Positions 1-6,097 of a stretch of DNA of 11,380 nucleotides are shown here, in pieces. Location: positions 1-11,380 of the forward strand of contig DAIDIM010000203.1 of assembly GCA_027459365.1 (NCBI GenBank), read 5' to 3'. Under the pieces are notes generated by a model that was given only the letters and a program-made list of their open reading frames with translations, was not told the origin of the DNA and did no database searches. The translations under genes were made by a program, and so were the position numbers. Position 1 is the stretch's first letter. Every line of letters begins with the position of its first letter. Source of the stretch: Chlamydiota bacterium (GTDB lineage: Bacteria; Chlamydiota; Chlamydiia; Chlamydiales; SM23-39).

Positions 1-209
1 TTATATGTCTGCTTCTTTTTATTTCTACCGTTACTCTCAGAATGTCTCGCTATTACGCAACACACTGATTCTTAATGTTTATAAAAATCTACGGACTTAA
101 CGTTTTCCCCGGCTACAGGTACTCATTTGTCGGAAGAACCTTAATTTTTTTACATTCAGCGATTTATGGCTTTTTATCAAAGATTGGTTTATCCGGCAAC
201 AAATAATTA
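1..209. other. AT-rich intergenic stretch, no gene recognised
   Basis: I see no open reading frame of credible length, no RNA gene and no strong inverted repeat here. The DNA is AT-rich and leads into the conserved leader of the first small gene at 265. No convincing -35/-10 pair could be picked, although AT-rich hexamers such as TATATT (232-237) and TATAAA (238-243) lie just downstream of this stretch. Confidence 0.5.
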
Positions 210-264
210 TGGATCAAAAAATAGATTCTATTATATTTATAAAATAAACTAAATAAAGGTTATT
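210..264 (+). repeat. Leader repeat, copy 1 (with ribosome binding site)
   Basis: This is the stretch before the first small gene. It shares a GATCAAAA-containing block at its 5' end and an AAATAAAGGTTATT block directly before the ATG with the leaders of copies 2 and 3; the middle is diverged. The AAAGG Shine-Dalgarno sequence at 255-259 sits five bases from the ATG, exactly as in the other two copies. The leader was duplicated together with the coding sequence and probably carries the expression signals. Confidence 0.7.
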
Positions 265-579
265 ATGGAACGAATCCCTCCCATATCATCGAATATCAAT
301 CAACCTGAAAATAATCGTGCTGCTAAGGATGCCATCAAAAAACAATTGCTGAAGGTAATGTTAGGTTACTGTAAAGGAGACAAGAATATTGAACAGCTTA
401 TTACAGATGCAAAGAAGAGTGCAATACAAAGTGACATTACTCAACCCTCGCAAGAAGATTTCGATAACCTTATATGTCTAGTTAAAAACAGGGACACAGA
501 TGAACACGGTGGGATTAGTCAGCCGGATTTCATGCTCGTGGACCTTCAAATAAAACAAATGATTAATCAGCTTAGTTGA
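265..579 (+). CDS. Small protein of unknown function, tandem paralogue 1 (104 aa)
   Basis: I do not recognise this family. The 104-residue product is hydrophilic, with no signal peptide or membrane segment, and looks soluble. Its N-terminus is rich in Ser, Asn and Pro, its middle is Lys-rich and probably helical, and it contains the block ITQPSQEDFDNLI around residues 58-70. The same block (ITQPSQ, then DFD and LI/LV) recurs in the neighbouring paralogue at 630-923. That conservation, with the shared leader and identical AAAGG-5-ATG spacing, is the best evidence that the gene is real. Divergence between the two copies is greatest in the C-terminal third. Such tandem small genes in chlamydia-like bacteria are sometimes secreted effectors, but nothing in the sequence proves that. 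Confidence 0.75.
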   Translation: MERIPPISSNINQPENNRAAKDAIKKQLLKVMLGYCKGDKNIEQLITDAKKSAIQSDITQPSQEDFDNLICLVKNRDTDEHGGISQPDFMLVDLQIKQMINQLS

Positions 580-629
580 TCAAAATAATAGATTTTTGTA
601 TGTAAGAAATAAACCAAACAAAGGCTATT
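576..629 (+). repeat. Leader repeat, copy 2 (54 bp)
   Basis: This 54-bp stretch is aligned without gaps and matches 46 of 54 bases with copy 3 at 943-996. It begins TTGATCAAAAT, overlapping the stop codon of paralogue 1, and ends with AAAGG (620-624), five bases before the next ATG. The AAAAT...ATTTT segment could form a weak AT-only hairpin, not strong enough to call a terminator. Confidence 0.8.
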
Positions 630-923
630 ATGGAAGTCAATCCTCTATCATCTAGTTTCAAGCAACCTGAAGATAATGGTGTTGCTAAGAATACAATCAA
701 AAATATATTGCAACTTGCATGGAAAAAATACACCCATAAAGATGAGGATACTGAAAAGTTTATTACGTCTGCAAAAGACAAAGCAAAACAAAGTGGCATT
801 ACTCAACCCTCGCAAAAAGATTTCGATGATTTAATAAGACTAGTTAATAACACCCCCCCAAGTGGAGATTCAGATAACCCTGTGTTCAGACAAATAGCTC
901 GAATGACTTGGCAGCTTCGATGA
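630..923 (+). CDS. Small protein of unknown function, tandem paralogue 2 (97 aa)
   Basis: This is a paralogue of the gene at 265-579, starting 365 bp downstream of it. Shared features are the QPE-N--AK---IK pattern near the N-terminus, a Lys-rich middle, and the ITQPSQ-DFD-LI-LV block around residues 57-72. The C-terminal part has diverged (PPSGDSDNP, then RQIARMTWQLR) and is shorter. There is no signal peptide or transmembrane segment. The start is set by AAAGG at 620-624 and by alignment with paralogue 1. Function is unknown. The two genes could be co-transcribed, since the 50-bp gap contains no clear terminator, but each has its own copy of the leader and so may have its own promoter. Confidence 0.75.
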   Translation: MEVNPLSSSFKQPEDNGVAKNTIKNILQLAWKKYTHKDEDTEKFITSAKDKAKQSGITQPSQKDFDDLIRLVNNTPPSGDSDNPVFRQIARMTWQLR

Positions 924-942
924 AAGTAAAAACATATAGTAA

Positions 943-1050
943 TTGATCAAAATCATCGATTTTTGCATGTAAGAAATTAATTAAATAAAGGTTATTATGA
1001 TACGAATTACTCCAATATTGGGGTGTAAACTTTTCTTTAAAAGTTCATAA
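943..1050 (+). pseudogene. Third, truncated copy of the small tandem gene (remnant)
   Basis: The 54-bp leader (943-996) and AAAGG at 987-991 are intact and lead into an ATG at 997. The first seven codons (M-I-R-I-T-P-I) align with paralogue 1 (M-E-R-I-P-P-I). Similarity then ends abruptly at about 1017, and the frame runs into a TAA at 1048-1050 after 17 codons. The remainder of the gene is missing, replaced by the 3' end of an unrelated minus-strand gene. I read this as a recombination or deletion breakpoint that removed the third copy. A 17-residue peptide could still be made, because the ribosome binding site is intact. Confidence 0.7.
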
Positions 1051-1423
1051 CATCACCAGTAAAAAATCCAGTATGATCTAGTCCCCCATCAACTAACACA
1101 GGTGGGACCTCTCCTTTTTTCCGTTTTCTAAAAGGGTTAAACAACCGACGCCTTTGCGAGTACACCGTTTCTCCAACATCCGTTGCAGCCCACGCCTTAA
1201 CCTGTTTTTTGCTACAAGTACGGAGCGCAGCCTGAACAATATCCAAATCTAACTTTCCCATGCAAGCGGCTAGTGATAGTACAAAAGGTGTAAAACCATC
1301 TTTTGTATCCTCGTCCATGAGCTGTTTCAATTTTCCAAAACTCGATTCAATAATTTCTGTACTGCTACAAAGAGACTTTTTAACCAAGTTCAATATAAAT
1401 GTAATTTGGCCGCGATCGATCAT
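1037..1423 (-). CDS. Hypothetical protein overlapping the protease gene; possible degenerate ankyrin-like segment
   Basis: This is a 128-codon frame of unknown function. Its first 15 codons overlap the 3' end of the protease gene by 44 bp in the +1 frame, and there is no Shine-Dalgarno sequence before the first ATG or before the next in-frame ATG at 1318. Residues around 36-68 (DEDTKDGFTPF, then LAACMGKLDLDIVQAAL) faintly resemble an ankyrin repeat, but the spacing between the TP and LAA positions is wrong by about two residues. A basic cluster (QRRRLFNPFRKRKK) follows. It may be a decayed 3' fragment of a larger gene, or a gene translated by coupling to the protease. It ends beside the breakpoint of the truncated tandem copy. 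Confidence 0.45.
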   Translation of the reverse strand: MIDRGQITFILNLVKKSLCSSTEIIESSFGKLKQLMDEDTKDGFTPFVLSLAACMGKLDLDIVQAALRTCSKKQVKAWAATDVGETVYSQRRRLFNPFRKRKKGEVPPVLVDGGLDHTGFFTGDVMNF

Positions 1424-2840
1424 GCGATCGGACGACTAGGACACATTCATGGCCCCCATCGATTTGATCAATGATTTTGACTAAATCTTCTACCTTTTTG
1501 ATTGGAGTTTCTGCTTGTCCATCGATCATAATGCCAGTGATCACGTCAGCAGGACGCAAACCCATTAAATTGGCTTCAGAATCTTTGATTAAAGAATTGA
1601 CAAAAATCCCTTCTAGATTCGAATCGAACTCAAAGATAAAATACTTTTCCCCTTCAAGATTTTCGACCGCAATTCCAAGTCTTTCAATATTGACTACGCG
1701 ATTGACATCCCGTTTTCCAAGCAGTACGTGAACGTCTATAATTTCTCCATCGCGAATAAGAGACAGTTTTAAGTTAGAAAAGGGTTCGGTTTTCATCGCA
1801 AGATAGGCGAAAAATTGTTCCTGCGTGGTCACCTCAATATCATTATAGGCGATGATGAAATCCCCTTTTTTTAAGCCTGCATTCATTGCGGGAGAATCTT
1901 TTAGTAGATCTGCAATGAAAAGACCACCGACAGGATTGTCTATCCATAAAGCGATCGATTCTGGAGAACATAAGGTCAAAAGGTAAGGCAATAAACGATT
2001 GTCTAGGCTTACAATTTCCGCTCCAAGAGAGGATCTTGTAACATATCCTTTTTCTTTTAACTCAGCAATCACTCGGGCAACCGTATTGCTTGCAATGCTC
2101 ATTGCAATCCCGCCACCAGGACCCATGACACCTCGGGCGATCACTCCAATAATGTCTCCTTGAAGATTAAATAAGGGACCTCCAGAACTGCCCGGATTGC
2201 CAAGTGTATCTGAAAATAAATAATCGGCATAAATGCCATCCTCCCAGGGATCATAGTAATGATCACGACCCGCACTTGCTAAGGTTGACGATTTTCCTCC
2301 CACCACTCCTGTTGTCAAGAAATTCTGGAAAGAGAGAGGATTGCCAACTAAAACAACAGGCGCACCCACCTTCACTAAATCTGAATTACCAAGTGTTGCA
2401 TAGGGGAGCTCCTCTTCTGCATCAATTTTGAGTAGTGCAATATCTGTTTCAGGATCAGAACCCACTAGTGTTGCAGGGAACTGAAGACCATTATCATGGA
2501 AGAGAACATTGATTTTTCTTGCACCTTCAACAACATGGTTATTCGTCACAAGATAGCCATTTGATGAAATCAGACAACCAGTACCGTATCCCTTGAGGTA
2601 GGATCCATTGATCGTACGAGAGCCGCCGATTGTCTCAATTGAGGCGACACATGGCATAACTTGTGCCGCAAGTTCAGTTAAATCGATGACCTGTTTTGAT
2701 TGAATGCCATCCAACACCTCCCCAAGTATCCGAATTTTCTCTTGAAGTTCATGAAGTAGTTTATGGGGAAGACTTTCAGTTGTTGTAACCTCAATGTTTG
2801 CAATTTCTTCAGAGAAATTTGAAATTGGCATGAGCCCCAT
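1380..2840 (-). CDS. HtrA/DegP-like trypsin-family serine protease with two PDZ domains, no signal peptide
   Basis: This is a 486-residue S1C-type serine endopeptidase. Residues about 55-265 form the trypsin-like domain, with the catalytic triad visible as His102 (in TNNHVVEG), Asp133 (in SDPETDIALLK) and Ser219 (in GNPGSSGGPLF). The SNTVARVIAELKEKGYV stretch is the usual end of the protease domain. PDZ1 lies at about 300-375 (GLFIADLLKDSPAMNAGLKKGD) and PDZ2 at about 405-486 (GIFVNSLIKDSEANLMGLRPAD). The N-terminus is hydrophilic, so unlike periplasmic DegP the enzyme is predicted to stay in the cytoplasm, unless it is exported by a leader-independent route. The start is fixed by GGAGG six bases before the ATG. 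It follows atpK by 61 bp but has its own promoter. A role in protein quality control is inferred, and its substrate is unknown. Confidence 0.9.
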   Translation of the reverse strand: MGLMPISNFSEEIANIEVTTTESLPHKLLHELQEKIRILGEVLDGIQSKQVIDLTELAAQVMPCVASIETIGGSRTINGSYLKGYGTGCLISSNGYLVTNNHVVEGARKINVLFHDNGLQFPATLVGSDPETDIALLKIDAEEELPYATLGNSDLVKVGAPVVLVGNPLSFQNFLTTGVVGGKSSTLASAGRDHYYDPWEDGIYADYLFSDTLGNPGSSGGPLFNLQGDIIGVIARGVMGPGGGIAMSIASNTVARVIAELKEKGYVTRSSLGAEIVSLDNRLLPYLLTLCSPESIALWIDNPVGGLFIADLLKDSPAMNAGLKKGDFIIAYNDIEVTTQEQFFAYLAMKTEPFSNLKLSLIRDGEIIDVHVLLGKRDVNRVVNIERLGIAVENLEGEKYFIFEFDSNLEGIFVNSLIKDSEANLMGLRPADVITGIMIDGQAETPIKKVEDLVKIIDQIDGGHECVLVVRSHDRSRPNYIYIELG

Positions 2841-2869
2841 AGATATCCTCCACTTTTTTTGTGGCCAAG

Positions 2870-2898
2870 ATTATACGCAAGTGTTGGCATATCTACAA
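2870..2898 (-). promoter_or_regulatory. Candidate housekeeping promoter of the protease gene
   Basis: On the minus strand a perfect TATAAT (2875 to 2870) is preceded at 17-bp spacing by TTGTAG (2898 to 2893), which shares its first three bases with the consensus. The start of transcription would lie near 2863, about 22 bases before the protease ATG. The site lies in the gap after the atpK stop codon, so the protease could be expressed independently of the ATPase operon. A small CCAC / GTGG hairpin with an A-rich loop immediately precedes the GGAGG. Confidence 0.6.
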
Positions 2899-2901
2899 CA
2901 T

Positions 2902-3312
2902 CTATGACAAGAGCATCATCCCAAAGACAAAGGCAAAGATTGCAAACGACTCCACTATGCCGATTGCCAAAAAGCATTTACCAAATGTCGCCGGCTGTTT
3001 TGCTGTTGCCTGAATGGCTGTAGCGGCACATCTTCCTTGATAGATGGCAGAAACAAGTAAAGCAAGACCTACAAAAAGACCAATGCCAATGCCACTCATC
3101 GCATCAATGGATGATCCTTTCATGATCACCATGAGGACAAATCCAAGGATGGATTGGGTAGAAGGTGCCGCAGATAGTGCGATAAATTTCCCATGACCTT
3201 CTTCTACACGTGTCATTGCGCCATGAGAGGCCATTCCAGCAATCCCACATCCAATGGCAGAACCTGTGCATCCAAGTCCAAGAACAATTGCAGGTCCGAT
3301 CATCATATCCAT
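2902..3312 (-). CDS. atpK: V-type ATP synthase subunit K (membrane rotor proteolipid)
   Basis: This 136-residue hydrophobic protein is made of two c-type hairpins (four membrane helices). It forms the ion-carrying rotor ring. The essential carboxylate is Glu121 in helix 4 (GIVESFAIFAF). The first hairpin has no matching acid, as in the four-helix NtpK of Enterococcus hirae. Thr52 and Gln53 (PSTQ), Gln92 (YQG) and Glu121 line up with the NtpK residues that coordinate Na+; the position of NtpK Tyr68 is Leu56 here. It is the last gene of the ATPase operon, 10 bp after atpI. Its ribosome binding site AGGAG overlaps the atpI stop codon and sits seven bases before the ATG, which fixes the start. 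Confidence 0.95.
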   Translation of the reverse strand: MDMMIGPAIVLGLGCTGSAIGCGIAGMASHGAMTRVEEGHGKFIALSAAPSTQSILGFVLMVIMKGSSIDAMSGIGIGLFVGLALLVSAIYQGRCAATAIQATAKQPATFGKCFLAIGIVESFAIFAFVFGMMLLS

Positions 3313-3322
3313 AAAATTTCTC

Positions 3323-5224
3323 CTATTTCCGTGTATTTAACTTGAGAGGATTAAAAAGTCGTCCCCCGCCCTCAAAACTATAATGGAACCACTCCAAAAA
3401 ATTCAAACGAAGTCCGTGTACCACTCCGCCCATTAGGCCAAGACCTATGTTGATCGTATGGCCAAAAAGGATGAGAATCAGAGTTAAAACAATACCAGTT
3501 TCTATACCTAAAGTATTGTTGAATGTGCGGGCCATGACCAAAGCACCTAAGGCTAAAGCATATAGACGGAGGTAAGAAAGGACGTCCGCAAAGACTTGGA
3601 TAACGTGTAATAGCTCAGTAAATGCGCGCCATTTTCTTTGAAAGAGCGCTGCGATGAATGCTAAACTAAGACCGCAAATGATGAACCAAAGACCTAAAAA
3701 ATGGCTTTCAGGTTTTGGAATCCAATTCATAAAATTGACAATGGTCGTTGCATGAATAACGGAGGGAAAATAAAGATATCCACCAAGCATAAAAAGAATC
3801 CAGCCAAAACCTGACCAATTGCGTCTGATATAGCGGAGAAATGAGAGGCTGATATGAATAATCCCAATAATAAATGCAAATTCGAGAAGGATATTTTCAG
3901 AGAACTGCTCAAAAATGGGATAGCCTGTTTTATTTTTGATTTGCAGGATCTCTTTGCCATCCATCGTTGAGATTTGAGGGTATTTTTTTATGAGAGCTTG
4001 ATAGACGTCATCTTTTTGTTGCACATGGTAATCGGCTTTTTTTTCCGATAAATAGGCTAAGATTGATGTTTTCTGTGTTAGATTGTTTGGAGAAAATGAG
4101 ATGCCAAAATAGGATCCGGTGAAAATGCCCCATACAATAACAGAAATTGATAAAATCATACACAGCTTGAGAATTCTCCTCTTGACTCCATGAAGGTTGG
4201 GAAATTTCCAGCGCAAAAAAAGTACAGTAAGTAAAAAGATAAGTCCGTAACCTGCATCGGAAATGATCATAGAAAAAAATAAAGAGAAAAAAATCAAAAT
4301 CCAAAGGGAAGGATCTTTATCAGTAGAAGCTGGTGTATCAAAAATATTTAATAGATCTTCTCCGATTTTGCCACTTCCTGTATTTTCCATATAGGTCGGA
4401 ATTTGATCTTTTTGCTCAATTGCAATTTTGACACATTCAACATTCAATTCACTAATGAGTCCAAATAAAGACTTAATACGTGTTTTGGGAACCCACGCTT
4501 CAATTGCAAAAAGTCCATTATTAAACTTTAACGTTGCATTGTGTTTTGCAAGGTTTAAATAGTAGTGATTTAAATGTTCAGCAAGACCAACTTGTAGCTG
4601 CGGAAAGTAATTAGAAAAACTCTTAATATCGCCTTCAATTTTTCCGATTTCTTGTCTTACTTGAAAAAGACGATCCCTTAATTGCCCAACCGGTTTTTCA
4701 ATGATGATTTCAATCATTTTTGGATATTGTTTCCTCTCTTTTCCAATGGAAACAAAGTAGTCGAGATCATATTCCGTTCCGACATGGATCATAACAGGTG
4801 GAGGAACAAATTCTTTTGCAACATCACTTTTCATGACGAAAAATTGAAAAACAAGTTTTGTTTCTCTTTCAATTGCATCCAAATCTGCTTGAGAAAAATC
4901 ACCAAAGGCAGAGATTCTCGCAATTTCTGCTTCGACCACCCTCTCTTCTTCGAGGAGCGCTTCCTCCTCTCCCTTCATAGAAACGATCCTTTCTGCAATC
5001 TGTATGGGTCCTAAATTTGTGACCGGTGCTTCGTGTGGATGAATTGAATAATGTTTTGCAATTTTTATTGCAGAAAGAAATGTTTTTGCAACTTGTGGAA
5101 GATCCACCGATTTTCTTTTTTTGCCGATAAATTCGATAAATCCAGCTCTTTGGGCAAGTGTAAAAAAATTGTCCATATCTGCAGCACTTCCAAAAATCAG
5201 ATATTTTTCTAGGTCAACAATCAT
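3323..5224 (-). CDS. atpI: V-type ATP synthase subunit I (membrane stator subunit)
   Basis: At 633 residues this is the usual size for the bacterial and archaeal I/a subunit. Residues 1 to about 300 are the soluble arm with coiled-coil stretches (about 83-105 and 180-205) that holds the peripheral stalk. From about 305 onward there are seven to eight membrane helices. Arg553 in SYLRLYALALGA and Arg606 in VVHGLRLNFLEWF correspond to the conserved arginines of the half-channels that move the ion between the membrane and the proteolipid ring. The start overlaps the atpD stop as ATGA, which implies translational coupling; an AAAGGCGG-like site lies just upstream. It works with AtpK to form the ion path. 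Confidence 0.95.
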   Translation of the reverse strand: MIVDLEKYLIFGSAADMDNFFTLAQRAGFIEFIGKKRKSVDLPQVAKTFLSAIKIAKHYSIHPHEAPVTNLGPIQIAERIVSMKGEEEALLEEERVVEAEIARISAFGDFSQADLDAIERETKLVFQFFVMKSDVAKEFVPPPVMIHVGTEYDLDYFVSIGKERKQYPKMIEIIIEKPVGQLRDRLFQVRQEIGKIEGDIKSFSNYFPQLQVGLAEHLNHYYLNLAKHNATLKFNNGLFAIEAWVPKTRIKSLFGLISELNVECVKIAIEQKDQIPTYMENTGSGKIGEDLLNIFDTPASTDKDPSLWILIFFSLFFSMIISDAGYGLIFLLTVLFLRWKFPNLHGVKRRILKLCMILSISVIVWGIFTGSYFGISFSPNNLTQKTSILAYLSEKKADYHVQQKDDVYQALIKKYPQISTMDGKEILQIKNKTGYPIFEQFSENILLEFAFIIGIIHISLSFLRYIRRNWSGFGWILFMLGGYLYFPSVIHATTIVNFMNWIPKPESHFLGLWFIICGLSLAFIAALFQRKWRAFTELLHVIQVFADVLSYLRLYALALGALVMARTFNNTLGIETGIVLTLILILFGHTINIGLGLMGGVVHGLRLNFLEWFHYSFEGGGRLFNPLKLNTRK

Positions 5225-5832
5225 TCTTTTGCCGCCTTTTTCGCTGCGATTTTCTTCTTTGCAACTTTAGCTTGTGCAACCAATGCGAGCTGCTGATCGC
5301 CGATGAATATCCGAATTTTTTTAATATTTACAAGGGATCGGGGAATGAGAATTTTTTCAAATAGGTTCACGCGGATTGAAACCGCACGAAGCTCTTTTTC
5401 AAGCGCCCTTTTTTTCTCTTCTACAATATTGATTTTTTCTCGCAGTATTGCCATCTCGCGCAAAGTAACAATTGCCGTATCTGTCCATGCTGGAGTATCA
5501 AAAAGGGCATAGTCGGCATCTCTAAAAGTGATATCTTCATAAATCGGAATCTCAACCCCTGCAATATTCTCATACCGTTTTTTGACACGCAAAACTTCTG
5601 CAAAGGAGAGCAAATTCACAGTCACTTTCTCTAGAAGAAAGGGGGAAAATTCTTCTACACGTGCGCGAATCACATTCATCTCTTCAATAAGTCTTGTTAC
5701 CTCAGCTGAAGCAACAGAAACTTCAAACTGGAGCATTGCCTTTTTTAATTGTAAGGTGGGCAAATAGCGCTGGAATTGAGAGAGGCGTGTTTGCTCTTTG
5801 CGCAGTTCTGTTTTTGTCAGCTTTACTGTCAT
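5221..5832 (-). CDS. atpD: V-type ATP synthase subunit D (central rotor shaft)
   Basis: This 203-residue helical protein has the usual subunit D layout: an N-terminal helix beginning KLTKTELRKEQTRLSQFQRYLPTLQLKK and a C-terminal helix from about 130 to 165, which form the antiparallel coiled coil turning inside the A3B3 head. The C-terminus is an Ala/Lys-rich tail (KVAKKKIAAKKAAKE), which I would regard as lineage-specific. The start is chosen by family alignment, because no clear Shine-Dalgarno sequence precedes the ATG at 5832. This is odd in an operon where most genes are coupled by overlap. The upstream gap to atpB is 265 bp and mostly filled by a palindromic element. Confidence 0.92.
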   Translation of the reverse strand: MTVKLTKTELRKEQTRLSQFQRYLPTLQLKKAMLQFEVSVASAEVTRLIEEMNVIRARVEEFSPFLLEKVTVNLLSFAEVLRVKKRYENIAGVEIPIYEDITFRDADYALFDTPAWTDTAIVTLREMAILREKINIVEEKKRALEKELRAVSIRVNLFEKILIPRSLVNIKKIRIFIGDQQLALVAQAKVAKKKIAAKKAAKE

Positions 5833-5850
5833 AGCAAGTCACAGCTTTTG

Positions 5851-5862
5851 GAGTTATAACTC
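5851..5862. repeat. 12-bp perfect palindrome before atpD
   Basis: GAGTTATAACTC reads the same on both strands. It lies between the palindromic element and the atpD start. On the minus strand it contains TATAAC, a possible -10 element, but no -35 is found at normal spacing. Whether it is an operator, part of the insertion site, or chance cannot be decided. Confidence 0.3.
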
Positions 5863-5918
5863 TGAGATTCACCACAGAGGCACAGAGAACACAGAGGTTG
5901 CACAGAGGGTGAAAAAAC

Positions 5919-5946
5919 TCTCCTTTTTCGGAGACGAAAAAGGAGA
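5919..5946. repeat. Perfect 12-bp hairpin with 4-base loop inside the element
   Basis: The bases TCTCCTTTTTCG (5919-5930) pair exactly with CGAAAAAGGAGA (5935-5946) around a GAGA loop on the + strand. On the operon transcript (minus strand) the loop is TCTC. There is no terminal U-run in either direction, so it is not called a terminator. It may stabilise the mRNA or mark a processing site. Confidence 0.7.
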
Positions 5947-5950
5947 ATTC

Positions 5951-6009
5951 CTGCCGCTATCGCGGCAAGAGTTGGGGCATCGCTTTGCCTCCTGCCGCGA
6001 TAGCGGCAG
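5951..6009. repeat. Perfect 17-bp inverted repeat whose arms are themselves hairpins
   Basis: The arms 5951-5967 and 5993-6009 are exact reverse complements, separated by 25 bases that contain a further small GGCA/TGCC stem. Each arm also holds its own self-complementary TGCCGC-N4-GCGGCA unit (N4 is TATC in one and GATA in the other). The DNA or RNA can therefore form either one 17-bp stem or two 6-bp stems. Confidence 0.8.
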
Positions 6010-6097
6010 AGCTTTTCTTTTAAGCTTGCGAAAAAGAAGTTTTCTCGCGCCTCTGTGCACCCTCTGTGTTCTCTTTGTCTCTGTGGTGAATTTTTCT

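Larger units (their letters stand above)
5867..6091. repeat. 225-bp palindromic dispersed-type element inserted between atpB and atpD
   Basis: Two 42-bp arms (5867-5908 and 6050-6091) are inverted copies matching at 39 of 42 positions. Each arm contains four CACAGAG-type units; in the left arm they start at 5873, 5881, 5890 and 5901. Between the arms are a 12-bp hairpin (5919-5946) and a perfect 17-bp stem (5951-6009). Overlapping frames run through it on both strands and translate to peptides such as HRGTENTE and LCSLCLCGE, which I recall as spurious products of CACAGAG repeats in many environmental bacteria; they are not genes. The element starts seven bases after the atpB stop and is transcribed with the operon, so it would fold into a large branched RNA. 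Confidence 0.8.

Noticed and set aside
572..799. 75-codon minus-strand frame opposite the second small tandem gene
   Set aside because: It is antisense to the paralogue whose conservation supports the plus strand, and it has no ribosome binding site or matching frame opposite the first copy that I could support.
1028..1045. AACTTTT-CTTT-AAAAGTT hairpin considered as a terminator
   Set aside because: The stem is seven base pairs, almost all A-T. It contains the stop codon of the minus-strand gene and is not followed by a U-run on either strand.
1410..1430. Clustered GCGATCG/CGATCG words considered as a HIP1-like or binding site repeat
   Set aside because: They fall within the protease coding end and are only two overlapping short words; chance is the simpler explanation.
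2678..2977. 99-codon minus-strand frame overlapping the atpK end and the protease start
   Set aside because: It is out of frame with two well-supported genes and spans the protease promoter and ribosome binding site. The product shows no family features.
5867..5908. Short CACAGAG repeats considered as a CRISPR array
   Set aside because: The units are only 7-9 bp with 1-4 bp between them, have no spacers of constant length, and recur as an inverted copy. No cas gene is in the window.
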